DNA of 20,460 nucleotides from JAPUIN01 sp041580375 (GTDB lineage: Bacteria; Acidobacteriota; Polarisedimenticolia; Gp22-AA2). Location of the stretch: positions 1-20,460 of the forward strand of contig JBFGDZ010000047.1 in the NCBI GenBank assembly GCA_041580375.1, read 5' to 3'. Shown here in pieces: positions 1 to 8,390 of the stretch; the stretch's first letter is position 1; each line of letters opens with the position of its first letter. The translations under genes and the position numbers were made by a program. The notes beneath the pieces were generated by a model. The model did no database searches. It saw only the letters and a program-made list of their open reading frames with translations, and was not told the origin of the DNA.

Positions 1-2
1 AT

Positions 3-30
3 TTGACCCGAACCGTATGTCGAGAATCAT
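3..30 (+). promoter_or_regulatory. Candidate sigma70-type promoter for the ParB-like gene
   Basis: TTGACC at 3-8 matches the -35 consensus in five of six bases. AATCAT at 25-30 matches the -10 consensus in four of six, with a 16-bp spacer. It lies about 120 bp upstream of the ParB-like start codon on the same strand. The match is modest and it sits at the window edge, so this is a guess from consensus only. Confidence 0.25.
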
Positions 31-152
31 TCCGTCATGGGCCCGGCGGCGCCCGCCTCCCGGCGCGCCGCGCTCCATTTTACTCCGTCCCGCCCCCGGC
101 TCTTGCCTGAATCGGGGCATCGGATTTATCGTGTCGCCACGGAGGAGAACGC

Positions 153-1064
153 ATGGCGCGCATGGGCTTCGGCATCCATCCCGAAGGGGACGACCCGCCC
201 GCCGGCGTGATCGAGCTCGCCGATCGGATCGAATCGGACGGCGGCCGCGCCCTCGCGATCTACCGCGATCCGGTCGGCGGCCACTGGCAGATCTTCGCGC
301 TGCTCCCGCGGGAGAAGGTCCAGCCGACCCCCTATCAGCGCGATCTGTCCAAGACGCACGCCGAACGGCTCCTGAAAGTGGTCAAGAAGATCGACCGCTT
401 CATCGATCCGGTCGTCGCCGTGCGCGCCGACGGCGTCTACTGGACGCCCAACGGCAATCATCGCCGCCACGCCCTGGACAAGCTCAAGGCCGAGTTCGTG
501 CCGGCCATCGTCATCCCCGAAAACGACGTCGCCTTTCAGATCCTGGCCCTCAACACGGAGAAGGCACACAACCTCAAGGAGAAATCGCTCGAAGTGATCC
601 GCATGTACCGGGGCCTTATGGAGAACGGAACGACGAAGGAGGAAGAGGCCTTCGCGTTCCAGTTCGAAGAGCCTTACTATATCACACTCGGCCTGCTGTA
701 CGAGAAGAACGCCCGGTTCGCCGGCGGCGCCTATTCGCCCATCCTGCGACGCGTCGACAAGTTCCTCAAGGCGCGACTGAAGACCGCCTACGCCACGCGC
801 GAGGAGCGCGCCGCCCTCGTGGCCGAGGCGGACGCCGCGCTGAAGAAGATCGTCGAAGCCCTCAAGAAGAGGGGGCTGAAACATCCCTTCGTGAAGAACT
901 TCGTCCTGGCCCGCTGCAACCCGCTCACGCGGGCGCGCAAGAGCCTCCCGGGGTTCGATCAGGCGATCGAGCGTCTGATCAAATCGCTGCAGGGGTTCGA
1001 CGTGGCGAAGGTCCGCCAGGAGGACATCGCCCGGTCCTCGGTCATGGCGGCGTCGTCCGGTTGA
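153..1064 (+). CDS. ParB/Srx-like domain protein (stand-alone)
   Basis: A 303-residue soluble protein with no signal peptide or membrane segment. Residues about 52-150 look like the N-terminal nuclease/CTPase-type fold of ParB, RepB and Srx proteins. PYQRDLS (60-66) corresponds to the proline-containing opening box, and GNHRRHA (101-107) to the conserved G-x-R-R/H-R box. Residues 165-300 are helical and charged, rich in Lys, Glu and Arg. I could not see a clear helix-turn-helix like that of chromosomal ParB. No ParA gene is next to it, so a chromosome-partition role is unlikely; proteins of this type also occur as DNA-binding or regulatory factors. The start is supported by GGAGGAG at 141-147, five bases before the ATG. 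A second in-frame ATG at 162 is less well placed. It converges on the FG-GAP gene with a 64-bp gap. Substrate and role are unknown. Confidence 0.8.
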   Translation: MARMGFGIHPEGDDPPAGVIELADRIESDGGRALAIYRDPVGGHWQIFALLPREKVQPTPYQRDLSKTHAERLLKVVKKIDRFIDPVVAVRADGVYWTPNGNHRRHALDKLKAEFVPAIVIPENDVAFQILALNTEKAHNLKEKSLEVIRMYRGLMENGTTKEEEAFAFQFEEPYYITLGLLYEKNARFAGGAYSPILRRVDKFLKARLKTAYATREERAALVAEADAALKKIVEALKKRGLKHPFVKNFVLARCNPLTRARKSLPGFDQAIERLIKSLQGFDVAKVRQEDIARSSVMAASSG

Positions 1065-1090
1065 TCACGCCGCGCCGGGAGCGCCGACCG

Positions 1091-1105
1091 CGCCGCGATG
1101 CGGCG
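1091..1105. terminator. GC hairpin between convergent genes, possible bidirectional terminator
   Basis: CGCCGC (1091-1096), loop GAT, then GCGGCG (1100-1105) form a perfect 6-bp stem in the 64-bp gap between the two convergent genes. There is no T-tract on either side, so it does not qualify as a standard intrinsic terminator. Its position is the only further support. Confidence 0.25.
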
Positions 1106-1128
1106 GGGCGGGGCGAAGCGGATCGGTC

Positions 1129-3165
1129 TCAGGGACAGTCGGGCAGGATGCGCGGCCGGCCGAGCGAGTCGGCTCCCGATTCCCGGCCGCACGGGTTCAC
1201 GGCGCGCACGACGTAAAACCACGCCCCGCCGGGAATCGACGCGTCGCGCGCCTCGAGCTCCGCCGAGGCGCTCAGGATACAGGTTGGCACGGAGAACCCG
1301 GGCGACTCCGCGCGCAGCAGATCGAACCGCGTCGCCGACCCGGCCGGCGGCGACTCGGTCCAGGCGAGACGGGTCTCTCCCTCCCCCTCGGCGCTGAGGT
1401 CCCGGATCGGGGCGGGCGCCGACCAGACGGACGGATCCGACGCCGCGCAGTCGCAGGCGTCCCCGGCGCCGTCGAGGTCGGCGTCGCTCTGATCGGCGTT
1501 GACCGCGTTGGGGCAGTTGTCCAGGCCGTCCTCCAGACCATCCAGATCGGCGTCGGGCACCCCCTGGACGATGCGGACGGACCGATCGGCCTGGACGTCC
1601 GTGAAGGTGGACTCGGTTCCGTCCGTCCAGACGACCCGGAGCGCGTCGACCGCGGCCGCGCCGCCCAGGCCCACGTGCATCTCGGGCGGCCGCCCGGCCA
1701 GGTAGCTGCCGCCGGCGATCCGGTCGCGGCGGAGGGTTCTCGCCCCGAGGGTGGCGTACACGACGACGCCCGCCCCCTCCCGGTTGGAGCCGGGCGCCTG
1801 GACGAAATCAATCGCGAGCCAGTGCCCCTGCGGCGCGCTGACGTTCTCCAGCAGCCGCGCCGGCTGGTCGACGTTCGTGATCAGCAAGTCTTCGTCCCCG
1901 TCGCGGTCGTAGTCGAACGCGACGAGGGCGCGCGAGTCGTCCGGGCTCTCCAGGCCGACCGGCCGGGCCAGCGAGAAGGCCCCGGCTCCGTCGTTGACGA
2001 AGAGCACCGAGGGAGTCCGGTAAATCGGCGACGTCGAGCCGGCCTGCGCCAGGATGTACTCGTCGAATCCGGTCACCGCGACAATATCGAGATCGCCGTC
2101 GTTCTCCACGTCGGTGAACTCGGTGCCCCAGCCCCAGTAGGTGTCCTGCACGCCGCGCGCGATCGCCTCGTCCACGAACAGAATGGTTCCGGACTGCGCG
2201 TGTCGGTTCGCGTACAGGATGTTGTACTGGGTCGTGCCGAAGATGCCGAACGGGTCGGTGATGTTGGTGGAGTAGACGTCCAGGTCGCCGTCGTCGTCGA
2301 AATCGGCCGCCGCGAGGCCCATGTCGTTCCCGACGTGGGTGGCGCCCGTCTCGAGCGTGGCCCTGCGGAAGACCCCCGCCTCGTTCACGTAGAACTCGTC
2401 GGACCGGTGATCGACCGCCACGAGGAGATCCGGGTATCGATCGTCGTCGAAGTCGTGGAAGATCGCCGCGAAGCTCTGATTGTCGAGGATGCCCAGCCCG
2501 GAGGCGATCGTGACGTCGGCGAACCGGAACGATCCGAGGTTCCGGTACAGGCGGTTGTCGCCCGGCTGGAAGCCCCAGTTGGTGACGTAGATGTCGAGCA
2601 GGCCGTCCCGATCGTAGTCGGCGACCGCCAGGCCGCAGCGCAGAAGCCCGACCGGGGTGAATCCCGATCCCGGGGTCACGTCGCTGAAGGAACCCCCGCC
2701 GTCGTTGCGGAAGATGCGACCGGGCGGATAGTCGCCCGATCCGTCGTCGTCGTTCAGGAGGATGAGGTCGGGACGGCCGTCGTTGTTCAGATCGGTGAAC
2801 TGGGCCACGCGCGACATCCCGAGGTCCTCGAGCCCGGCCGCGGAGGTGACGTCGGTGAACCACTTCACGCCGGGCGCGAGGTCGTTCCGCAGCAGCACGT
2901 TGCGGTGACCCAGCTGGCCGAGCAGGTAGACGTCGAGGTCGCCGTCCCCGTCGTAGTCCCCCACGGCGGCGCCGTTCCCCATGTTGCGCTGCATCATGGC
3001 GCTCTGGGTGCCGAGCCAGGGAAAGGTCGGGCCGTAGGTTCCCTGGAAGACGACGTTGCGGGACGCGCTGACGTCGACGAAGAGCGGATCGGCGCGCGGA
3101 ACGGCCGTGCCGCACGGGAGCGCCATCGCGAGAACGAGCAGCACCCGGGCGGATCGACGCGTCAT
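1129..3165 (-). CDS. Secreted FG-GAP/VCBS repeat protein with ASPIC/UnbV domain
   Basis: A 678-residue exported protein. It opens with a signal peptide (MTRRSARVLLVLAMALPCG; cleavage probably near the Ala-Asp around residue 25). Residues about 40-440 carry seven calcium-loop motifs typical of FG-GAP/VCBS beta-propeller blades, such as DYDGDGDLD, DLNNDGRPD and DFDDDGDLD. Residues about 446-535 are an ASPIC/UnbV domain (GSNREGAGV followed by HVGLG and VVWTDG). Residues about 537-572 are a thrombospondin type-3-like calcium repeat (DADLDGLEDGLDNCP). The last 100 residues look like a fibronectin-III-type C-terminal module. The family is usually extracellular and is thought to be structural or adhesive; no catalytic site is visible. 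The frame stays open to an ATG at 3210, but I chose 3165 because it starts the signal peptide and has GAGGGGA seven bases upstream. It lies 133 bp downstream of the giant secreted gene on the same strand, so cotranscription is possible. Confidence 0.88.
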   Translation of the reverse strand: MTRRSARVLLVLAMALPCGTAVPRADPLFVDVSASRNVVFQGTYGPTFPWLGTQSAMMQRNMGNGAAVGDYDGDGDLDVYLLGQLGHRNVLLRNDLAPGVKWFTDVTSAAGLEDLGMSRVAQFTDLNNDGRPDLILLNDDDGSGDYPPGRIFRNDGGGSFSDVTPGSGFTPVGLLRCGLAVADYDRDGLLDIYVTNWGFQPGDNRLYRNLGSFRFADVTIASGLGILDNQSFAAIFHDFDDDRYPDLLVAVDHRSDEFYVNEAGVFRRATLETGATHVGNDMGLAAADFDDDGDLDVYSTNITDPFGIFGTTQYNILYANRHAQSGTILFVDEAIARGVQDTYWGWGTEFTDVENDGDLDIVAVTGFDEYILAQAGSTSPIYRTPSVLFVNDGAGAFSLARPVGLESPDDSRALVAFDYDRDGDEDLLITNVDQPARLLENVSAPQGHWLAIDFVQAPGSNREGAGVVVYATLGARTLRRDRIAGGSYLAGRPPEMHVGLGGAAAVDALRVVWTDGTESTFTDVQADRSVRIVQGVPDADLDGLEDGLDNCPNAVNADQSDADLDGAGDACDCAASDPSVWSAPAPIRDLSAEGEGETRLAWTESPPAGSATRFDLLRAESPGFSVPTCILSASAELEARDASIPGGAWFYVVRAVNPCGRESGADSLGRPRILPDCP

Positions 3166-3210
3166 CAGGCGGTCCCCTCCCCTCGTGGCGGCCCCGACGC
3201 GAGGCCTCAT

Positions 3211-3230
3211 GGGTCCCGTCGTCGGGTCCC
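3211..3230 (-). repeat. Imperfect inverted repeat between the two secreted-protein genes
   Basis: Read on the minus strand, GGGACCCG, loop ACGA, CGGGACCC form an 8-bp stem with one A-A mismatch, about 45 bases upstream of the FG-GAP start codon. No T-run follows it. It could be a processing site, a weak terminator or an operator. The same bases also contain GGGTCCC twice as a direct repeat. Confidence 0.35.
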
Positions 3231-3298
3231 CTCCGCCTGCGCCACAAGGAACCCCGCCGGACGAGACGAGAGGCCGCGCGTCCTGCCCGGACGGACTT

Positions 3299-6200
3299 TT
3301 AGGGGCTCGTGTCGATGTTCCCCGTGATCCCCAGGTAGTCCTGGAACTCCGTGTCCATGTCCGTCTCGATCACGATCAGCCGCGGCATGGCGATGCCGAA
3401 GTCGGGGTTCCCGAGCGTCAGCCCCGCAGCGCACACCGGCGGCGTGAACATGTCGATGTTGTCCATCAGGAGATCGATGGTGTTGTCCTCCGCGGCCTCG
3501 TCCGTCAGCAGCCCGTCGTCGGCCGCGATGGAGCCGCTGCACACGACGCCCTGCTCGCGGATCGTCAGCCGGATGTCGTCGACGGTCGTGATCAGCCCCG
3601 GCTCGCCGTTCGTGCACGTCTGGAAATCCAGGGTCGTGTCGAAGTTGAGGTCGAGGCACAGGCCGAACAGGTTGCAGTCGCCGACAGCGGGCGCCCCCGT
3701 CGCGAAGCAGTTCGGCGTCGCCAGGAACGCCCCGTCCGGCCCGTCCGCGTTCCGATCGACGAGGATCGCCACCGACAGGTCGTTCAGACGGAGCACCGTC
3801 TGCACGCCCGACGCCGGCTGATCCCTCAGCTGCAGGCGCGGCGGCAGGTCCTGCTGTGTGCAGAACAGAAGATTCTGCGAGGCGTTGAAGTTCAGAGGCG
3901 GAACGCCGCCGCAGGCGCCCTGCTCGAGCGACACGAGGAGATCGTCGACGAAGGTGAGGATCGCCTGCGTCGTCGTGCAGGCCAGCTGCTGCCCGGACGG
4001 GATCGACGAACAGGTGACCTCGCGCATGCCCTGGCAGGTGCCGCGCTCGGTCGCGGTGGTCAGGAGCGTCGGGCCGTCCGACGTGCACCCCGGATTAAGC
4101 GCCGGCTGCATGCCGTGGCAGGCGCCCTGCTTGCGAGCGATGAGCGGGTTGCTGGAGGCGGTCAGCGTCTCGCAGTCGGCGCCCTGCAGACCCCAGCAGC
4201 GGCCCTGCAGGATCGCGTTGGCCACGTCGATCAGACCGGCCAGCTCCGGCGGCACGTCATCCGCCGGTATGGTGATCGAATCGCAGTCAGACGGCTGAAC
4301 GACGCCGTCGAGCCCCGCCGGCACGGCGTCGCACGTCGCTCCCTCGGCGCCGTGGCACAGACCCTGCGAGATCGGCGTCAGGAACAGGCTGGGCCCCGCG
4401 AGGGCCTCGCAATCGGCCTCCCTCAGGCCGTGACAGAAGCCGCGGGCCGAGGCGGCGACCGCGTCGTTGGCTCCCGTGATCGATTCGCAGTCGGCCGGGA
4501 TCAGATCGCCCAGCGTCTTGCCGGTCGCCTCGCACCCCGTCTTGAGCTTCCCCGATGAAACCAGGCTGGCGAACATCATGTTGAAGGTGTCGTCGGCGAG
4601 CCCCAGGTAGATCTCGCCGCCGCCCGCGACCGGGGTGGGCGGCAGCGGCGCGACCGACGTGACGGCCCCCGGGCTGTCCGGGATCTCCGGGTCGACCTCG
4701 AGGGTCATGAAGGTGCCCTTGAGCCCCGCCGTCAGCCCGGTCGGCGTGATCGACACCTCGCTGATCTTGCCGGCGAGCGTCTGCCCGAACGGCTCGATCT
4801 CCTCCTCCTTGACCTCGATCTCGGCGAGCTCGATCGGATCCGGCTCGCTGGCCCCGATCTCCCGGTTGAAGTCGACGTCGATGGTGAAGTCGACGAGGAC
4901 CGGATCGATGTGGACGCCCGGTATGACGTTGGCGATGAGAATGAGACCGTTCAGGAACCAGTTGCAGACCGACGCCAGGCAGTTCACTTCGGCGCCCACC
5001 GAGCCGGAGATGCTGAAGTCGGCGACGAGGCAATCGCCCAGGCCCGGGCAGTCGCTGTTGTCGAAGCATGCGACCGCCGGGTTCAACTCGCAGCGCCCGC
5101 GCGTCGGCTGGCCCGGCGCCTCCGTCCCCTCGAGCTGGCCCTCCGTGATGTCGAAGTCGACCCCGAACGGCGTGTAGGTCATGTTGAAGGTGTCGTTGAC
5201 GATCGTCTCGGCCAGGCAGACGCTCACGCAGGCGTCGGTGAACGGCACGCAGATCCGCCCCTCCGTCCTGCACGATCCGCTCGAGCGCAGCGTCAGGTTG
5301 ATCGGCGGCAGCTTGATCGCCACTTCGATCTTGCCGTTGACGAAGTTGATCGGACAGGAGATGGCGTTCGGGTTGATGTTGATCGCCGCGATCCGCGTCC
5401 GGACCGTCGGATCGCACGAACATCCGCCGCTCACCTTCCGCGTGTCGACCAGGGTGCCGATCGGGATCTCGGACCGCACGGCCGCGACGAATTCCTGCGC
5501 TGCCCCGACGCACTTGGCGTCGAACACCTTTTGCACCGCCGGCTCCGTGATGCCGACCACGAAGGCGTTGTCCAGCTCGACGGTGGTCGACGCGAGGGGG
5601 TCCCGGATGAACCGGTTGGCGAGGCCCTGCAGCATCTCGGTGACCTGATGGGGAGCCTCGCTGAGGGTCGTCTGGAACGCCGTCGCCGACAGCGCGTCCG
5701 GCTTCTGCACCGTCCCGACGGCGAAGATGAGGGAGTCGAACGTCCGGTTCCCCAGATCGTCCGTCGCCTCGGCGATCAGCCTGTTCGAGCCGGGGTCGAA
5801 CGTGCCGAGCGGCTCGTCGCCGCTGGCGTAGTCCCGCGCCAGGTCGGTCTGGCCCAGCGAGGTGTTGATCGGCAGCGTGTAGGAGTCGGCCGAGTCCTCG
5901 CCGTCCCCGGGCGTGAACATGAGCCCGCTCGTGTCGACCGGCTTGCCGTTGATCCGGACCGAGGCGATCTCCCGGCCGTGGCAGGCCACGCCGGACACCG
6001 GCGTGGGCACGGCGCTCGTGATCTCCCCCTCCTCGGGCGAGTCGATGCTGATGTCGAACACCATCGACGTGCCCTTGTCCCGCACATCGTCCAGCACGCA
6101 CTTCGATTTCGTCGGATCCTCGATCTCGCCCGGGCGCCGCTCGCCGTCCACGACGACGATGTGGCCGCCGCAGCCCATGTTGGAGAGCTTCATCGTCAAC

Positions 6201-8068
6201 GTGTTCGAGCTCTGCACCTCGCGGCGGTTGGTGTCCACCCTCAGGTCGCTCACCTCGACCGGCTGCCCGTTGACCGAGACGACGCCGTTATACGGCCCCC
6301 CGGGGAAGTCCGTCGCGGGATCGATCCCGAGTCCGCTCAGGATGTCGACGCCGTCCACCTTCACGAACAGCGACGCCGGGTCGACCAGCGGGATCGCCGC
6401 CACGACGTCCGTCACGTCCCCCACGGCCGTCGTGACGACCGTGTTCGCCGGTTGAACGACGTCGAGATACGGGATGGGCGAACAGAACGCGACCCCCCGG
6501 TTCAGGCCGTCGTCGACCGTCACACGCAGCATCGGGATCGGCGCGACCATCTTGTGGACGGTGCCGTCCGTGGACACACGGATCCGGCCCGCCCGGCTCG
6601 TCATGTGAATCAGCTGGTGGCTCTGCACCGGGATCGACTGCACGATCCTCCCGCTCTCGTCGAGGGCGAGCGCCTCCGCGACGATCTCGGCATCCGGGGC
6701 GTGGCCCGATGTCTCGATGAAGATCCGGTGCCAGCCGCCGCAGTCGTTCCCGGGCTGCCCGCGGTCCAGGGCGCAGGTGACCGACAGGCCGGCGGAGCCG
6801 CAGCCCGGATCGGCGGCGTCGGCGGTGCCGTCGCAGTCGTTGTCGATGCCGTCCGAGCAGGTCGGTCCCGCCGGTCCCTCCGTGGTCGCGAGACCGGGCG
6901 CGGCGCCGCAGACCGTCGTCGTCCTGTCGTTCGAGCAGATCCGGGTGCCCGGGCGCTCGCACGCTCCGGTGCCGACCGTGCACGGATCACCGAGGTCGGT
7001 GAAGTCCTCGTCCACCGATCCGTCGCCGTCGTTGTCCAGACCGTCGCAGATCTCTCCGCTCTGACAGCCGGGGTCGGCCAGGTCCAGGAGGCCGTCGCAG
7101 TCGTTGTCGATTCCGTCCACGCAGCGACCCGATCCGGGGGTGTTCTCCGTCGCCGGCGAGCCGGGGATGGCGCTGCACTCGGACGACAAGCCGTCCGCGC
7201 TGCAGACGAAGATGCCGTTCCGGCGGCAGGCGCCGACGCCGGCCGAGCAGGAGCCGCCCAGGCTGAATCCGTCATCCACGAGACCGTTGTTGTCGTCGTC
7301 GAACCCGTTGCACAGCTCGGCCGTCTGGCAGCTCGCCTGCTCGTGATCGACCAGGCCGTCGCAGTCGTTGTCGTCCCCGTCGAAGCAGTTGGGCGCGCCG
7401 GCGATCTCCGGGTCGTGGTCCGGCAGCTCCGACGCCAGCGGCCTGCGGCAGGTGTCCAGATCGACGATGCCGTCGGCGGGATCGGTCCCCGGCTCGAGGT
7501 CGCAGATGCGGCAGACCTCGTCCCCGCCCTCGCAGATCGGGATGCCGCCGGCGACGCAGCAGCCTCCGGGATCGCCCAGGCTGCAACCCATCGGATCGTT
7601 GAACGAGCAGACGTCCTGGATCAGACCGTCGGGTCCGAAGCGGCAGTCGTCGTCGATGTCGTTGCCGCAGAGCTCGCGCGCGCCCGGATTGACGGCCGGG
7701 TTACCGTCGTTGCAGTCGACGACGCAGTCGAAGCCATCGCCGTCGCCGTCGAATACGTCGGGAGTCGCGGCGTTGCAGTCGTTGTTGATGCCGTCATTGC
7801 AGACCTCGGGGCGGCCCGGGTTGACGCTGAAGCTGCCGTCGTTGCAGTCCCCGCAGAGTAGCCCCGTGGCGTCGCACGACATGCTGCAGGCGTGGTAGCC
7901 GTCGCCGTCGGCGTCGGGACAGGGGGGATGGGAGGTCGCGAGGGCCGGGTTGCCTCCGAGACCGGTCAGGAGTGCCAGACCCGCGACGACGACGAGGCCC
8001 TTGATCAGCGTTGCGCAATTTGGAACGACCGGATGGAGCCATCGACTGACGCATGACAGGACGTTCAT
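3299..8068 (-). CDS. Giant secreted Cys-rich protein with MopE-type metal-binding repeats
   Basis: A 1589-residue exported protein. Its N-terminus has a long basic and hydrophobic signal peptide ending at ALA (residues 42-44). Residues 48-425 are MopE-type putative metal-binding repeats, with DADGDGY, DCNDG..VNPG and D-N-D-C-D-G motifs. Three DNDCDG boxes begin at 233, 321 and 409, exactly 88 residues apart. Residues about 430-790 are beta-rich with scattered cysteines, possibly Ig-like. Residues about 800-1180 hold the segments VGITEPAVQKVF, IEVAIKLPPINLTL and IYLGLADDTFNMMFASL. Together with LPPRLQL and LRLNDLSVAILVD near 1405-1435, these faintly resemble the two halves of a BPI/LBP-type lipid-binding fold (my inference). 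A Cys repeat occupies about 1185-1390. AGGGGG four bases before the ATG supports the start, and the stop is TAA. Exact function is unknown: adhesion, metal binding or lipid binding are all possible. No catalytic motif was recognised. Confidence 0.85.
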   Translation of the reverse strand: MNVLSCVSRWLHPVVPNCATLIKGLVVVAGLALLTGLGGNPALATSHPPCPDADGDGYHACSMSCDATGLLCGDCNDGSFSVNPGRPEVCNDGINNDCNAATPDVFDGDGDGFDCVVDCNDGNPAVNPGARELCGNDIDDDCRFGPDGLIQDVCSFNDPMGCSLGDPGGCCVAGGIPICEGGDEVCRICDLEPGTDPADGIVDLDTCRRPLASELPDHDPEIAGAPNCFDGDDNDCDGLVDHEQASCQTAELCNGFDDDNNGLVDDGFSLGGSCSAGVGACRRNGIFVCSADGLSSECSAIPGSPATENTPGSGRCVDGIDNDCDGLLDLADPGCQSGEICDGLDNDGDGSVDEDFTDLGDPCTVGTGACERPGTRICSNDRTTTVCGAAPGLATTEGPAGPTCSDGIDNDCDGTADAADPGCGSAGLSVTCALDRGQPGNDCGGWHRIFIETSGHAPDAEIVAEALALDESGRIVQSIPVQSHQLIHMTSRAGRIRVSTDGTVHKMVAPIPMLRVTVDDGLNRGVAFCSPIPYLDVVQPANTVVTTAVGDVTDVVAAIPLVDPASLFVKVDGVDILSGLGIDPATDFPGGPYNGVVSVNGQPVEVSDLRVDTNRREVQSSNTLTMKLSNMGCGGHIVVVDGERRPGEIEDPTKSKCVLDDVRDKGTSMVFDISIDSPEEGEITSAVPTPVSGVACHGREIASVRINGKPVDTSGLMFTPGDGEDSADSYTLPINTSLGQTDLARDYASGDEPLGTFDPGSNRLIAEATDDLGNRTFDSLIFAVGTVQKPDALSATAFQTTLSEAPHQVTEMLQGLANRFIRDPLASTTVELDNAFVVGITEPAVQKVFDAKCVGAAQEFVAAVRSEIPIGTLVDTRKVSGGCSCDPTVRTRIAAININPNAISCPINFVNGKIEVAIKLPPINLTLRSSGSCRTEGRICVPFTDACVSVCLAETIVNDTFNMTYTPFGVDFDITEGQLEGTEAPGQPTRGRCELNPAVACFDNSDCPGLGDCLVADFSISGSVGAEVNCLASVCNWFLNGLILIANVIPGVHIDPVLVDFTIDVDFNREIGASEPDPIELAEIEVKEEEIEPFGQTLAGKISEVSITPTGLTAGLKGTFMTLEVDPEIPDSPGAVTSVAPLPPTPVAGGGEIYLGLADDTFNMMFASLVSSGKLKTGCEATGKTLGDLIPADCESITGANDAVAASARGFCHGLREADCEALAGPSLFLTPISQGLCHGAEGATCDAVPAGLDGVVQPSDCDSITIPADDVPPELAGLIDVANAILQGRCWGLQGADCETLTASSNPLIARKQGACHGMQPALNPGCTSDGPTLLTTATERGTCQGMREVTCSSIPSGQQLACTTTQAILTFVDDLLVSLEQGACGGVPPLNFNASQNLLFCTQQDLPPRLQLRDQPASGVQTVLRLNDLSVAILVDRNADGPDGAFLATPNCFATGAPAVGDCNLFGLCLDLNFDTTLDFQTCTNGEPGLITTVDDIRLTIREQGVVCSGSIAADDGLLTDEAAEDNTIDLLMDNIDMFTPPVCAAGLTLGNPDFGIAMPRLIVIETDMDTEFQDYLGITGNIDTSP
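3899..4516 (-). repeat. Tandem GxCxG cysteine repeat within the giant secreted protein
   Basis: Six copies of the core [QR]-G-x-C-x-G have their cysteines at residues 1212, 1238, 1291, 1317, 1345 and 1386. In four of them a second cysteine follows exactly eight residues later (1220, 1246, 1299, 1353). Two larger units can be aligned. Each starts with DC[ED]SIT (Cys 1194 and Cys 1262), then GxCxGL..ADCE.L, then QGxCHG. I do not recognise this as a named domain. The even cysteine spacing suggests disulfide-bonded modules outside the cytoplasm. Confidence 0.7.
6794..7384 (-). repeat. 88-residue MopE-type tandem units
   Basis: The DNA word coding for DNDCDG recurs at 6827, 7091 and 7355, exactly 264 bp apart. 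It marks two full 88-residue units and a third partial one. Each unit has C-x-D-G-x-D-N-D-C-D-G, then E-x-C-x-G-x-D, a GxVD[DE]xF segment and a CxxGxGAC motif, closing with a C-x(5-7)-C pair. This agrees with the putative metal-binding MopE class of secreted proteins. The exact period suggests past duplication without indels. Confidence 0.8.
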
Positions 8069-8287
8069 GGGACCCCCTATGGAGCGGATGAGACCGATCC
8101 GGTCGGGCCGGACGGGCCCGTGACGGAGCCGGCACAGGTCGAAGGCGCGATCGGCGACCGCGCGTCCGAAATTGCCTCAAGTGGCTCTGAGGAAATAACT
8201 TTCGGGTGACAGGGTGGATTCGGACCCGCGTTATGAGACAATATCACCGGGTTTCTCACGACTGCTCAGTGCGCTCGGGGATCACCC

Positions 8288-8318
8288 TGGGGTAGTTACC
8301 GTGACGGGGGCTACCCCA
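8288..8318 (+). repeat. Stem-loop in the divergent spacer
   Basis: TGGGGTAG (8288-8295) pairs perfectly with CTACCCCA (8311-8318). Inside, two T-G wobbles and a CCG/CGG stem with a TGA loop extend the helix if the RNA is read on the plus strand. No T-tract follows, so it is not a plain terminator. A regulatory structure or operator is possible. Confidence 0.45.
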
Positions 8319-8341
8319 TTCTTGATGCACTCATCCCCTGA

Positions 8342-8351
8342 GTCATATGAC
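8342..8351. repeat. 10-bp perfect palindrome
   Basis: GTCATATGAC is its own reverse complement and lies in the divergent promoter region. It could be a dimeric regulator site, but ten bases is short and chance is a real alternative. Confidence 0.3.
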
Positions 8352-8377
8352 CGGCCCGTCGGCCGCAGAGCGGTTGG

Positions 8378-8390
8378 AGCCTGGCAGGCT
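8378..8390. repeat. 13-bp inverted repeat AGCCTG-G-CAGGCT
   Basis: Two 6-bp arms meet around a single G. It lies 27 bp right of the 10-bp palindrome in the same divergent spacer. The form suits a dimeric DNA-binding protein; no regulator is encoded nearby in the window. Confidence 0.35.

Noticed and set aside
17..1216. 399-codon plus-strand frame overlapping the ParB-like gene
   Set aside because: It is Arg/Pro-rich with no domain, while the overlapping 303-residue frame has GNHRRHA and a good ribosome site.
3166..3210. 15-codon extension of the FG-GAP protein to the ATG at 3210
   Set aside because: It would put a charged segment in front of a clean signal peptide and bury the GAGGGGA ribosome site.
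1675..3327. Plus-strand open frame of 550 codons opposite the FG-GAP gene
   Set aside because: It is the complement of repeated Asp-rich codons. The minus strand carries the recognisable FG-GAP and ASPIC motifs.
6827..7373. Regularly spaced identical words resembling a CRISPR array
   Set aside because: The words are about 19 bp with 264-bp spacing, lie in frame inside a coding gene and encode the DNDCDG metal-binding motif.
4910..7861. Plus-strand open frame of 983 codons opposite the giant secreted gene
   Set aside because: It is a low-complexity Arg/Val/Asp-rich antisense shadow with no domain. The minus-strand frame has a signal peptide, Cys repeats and a ribosome site.
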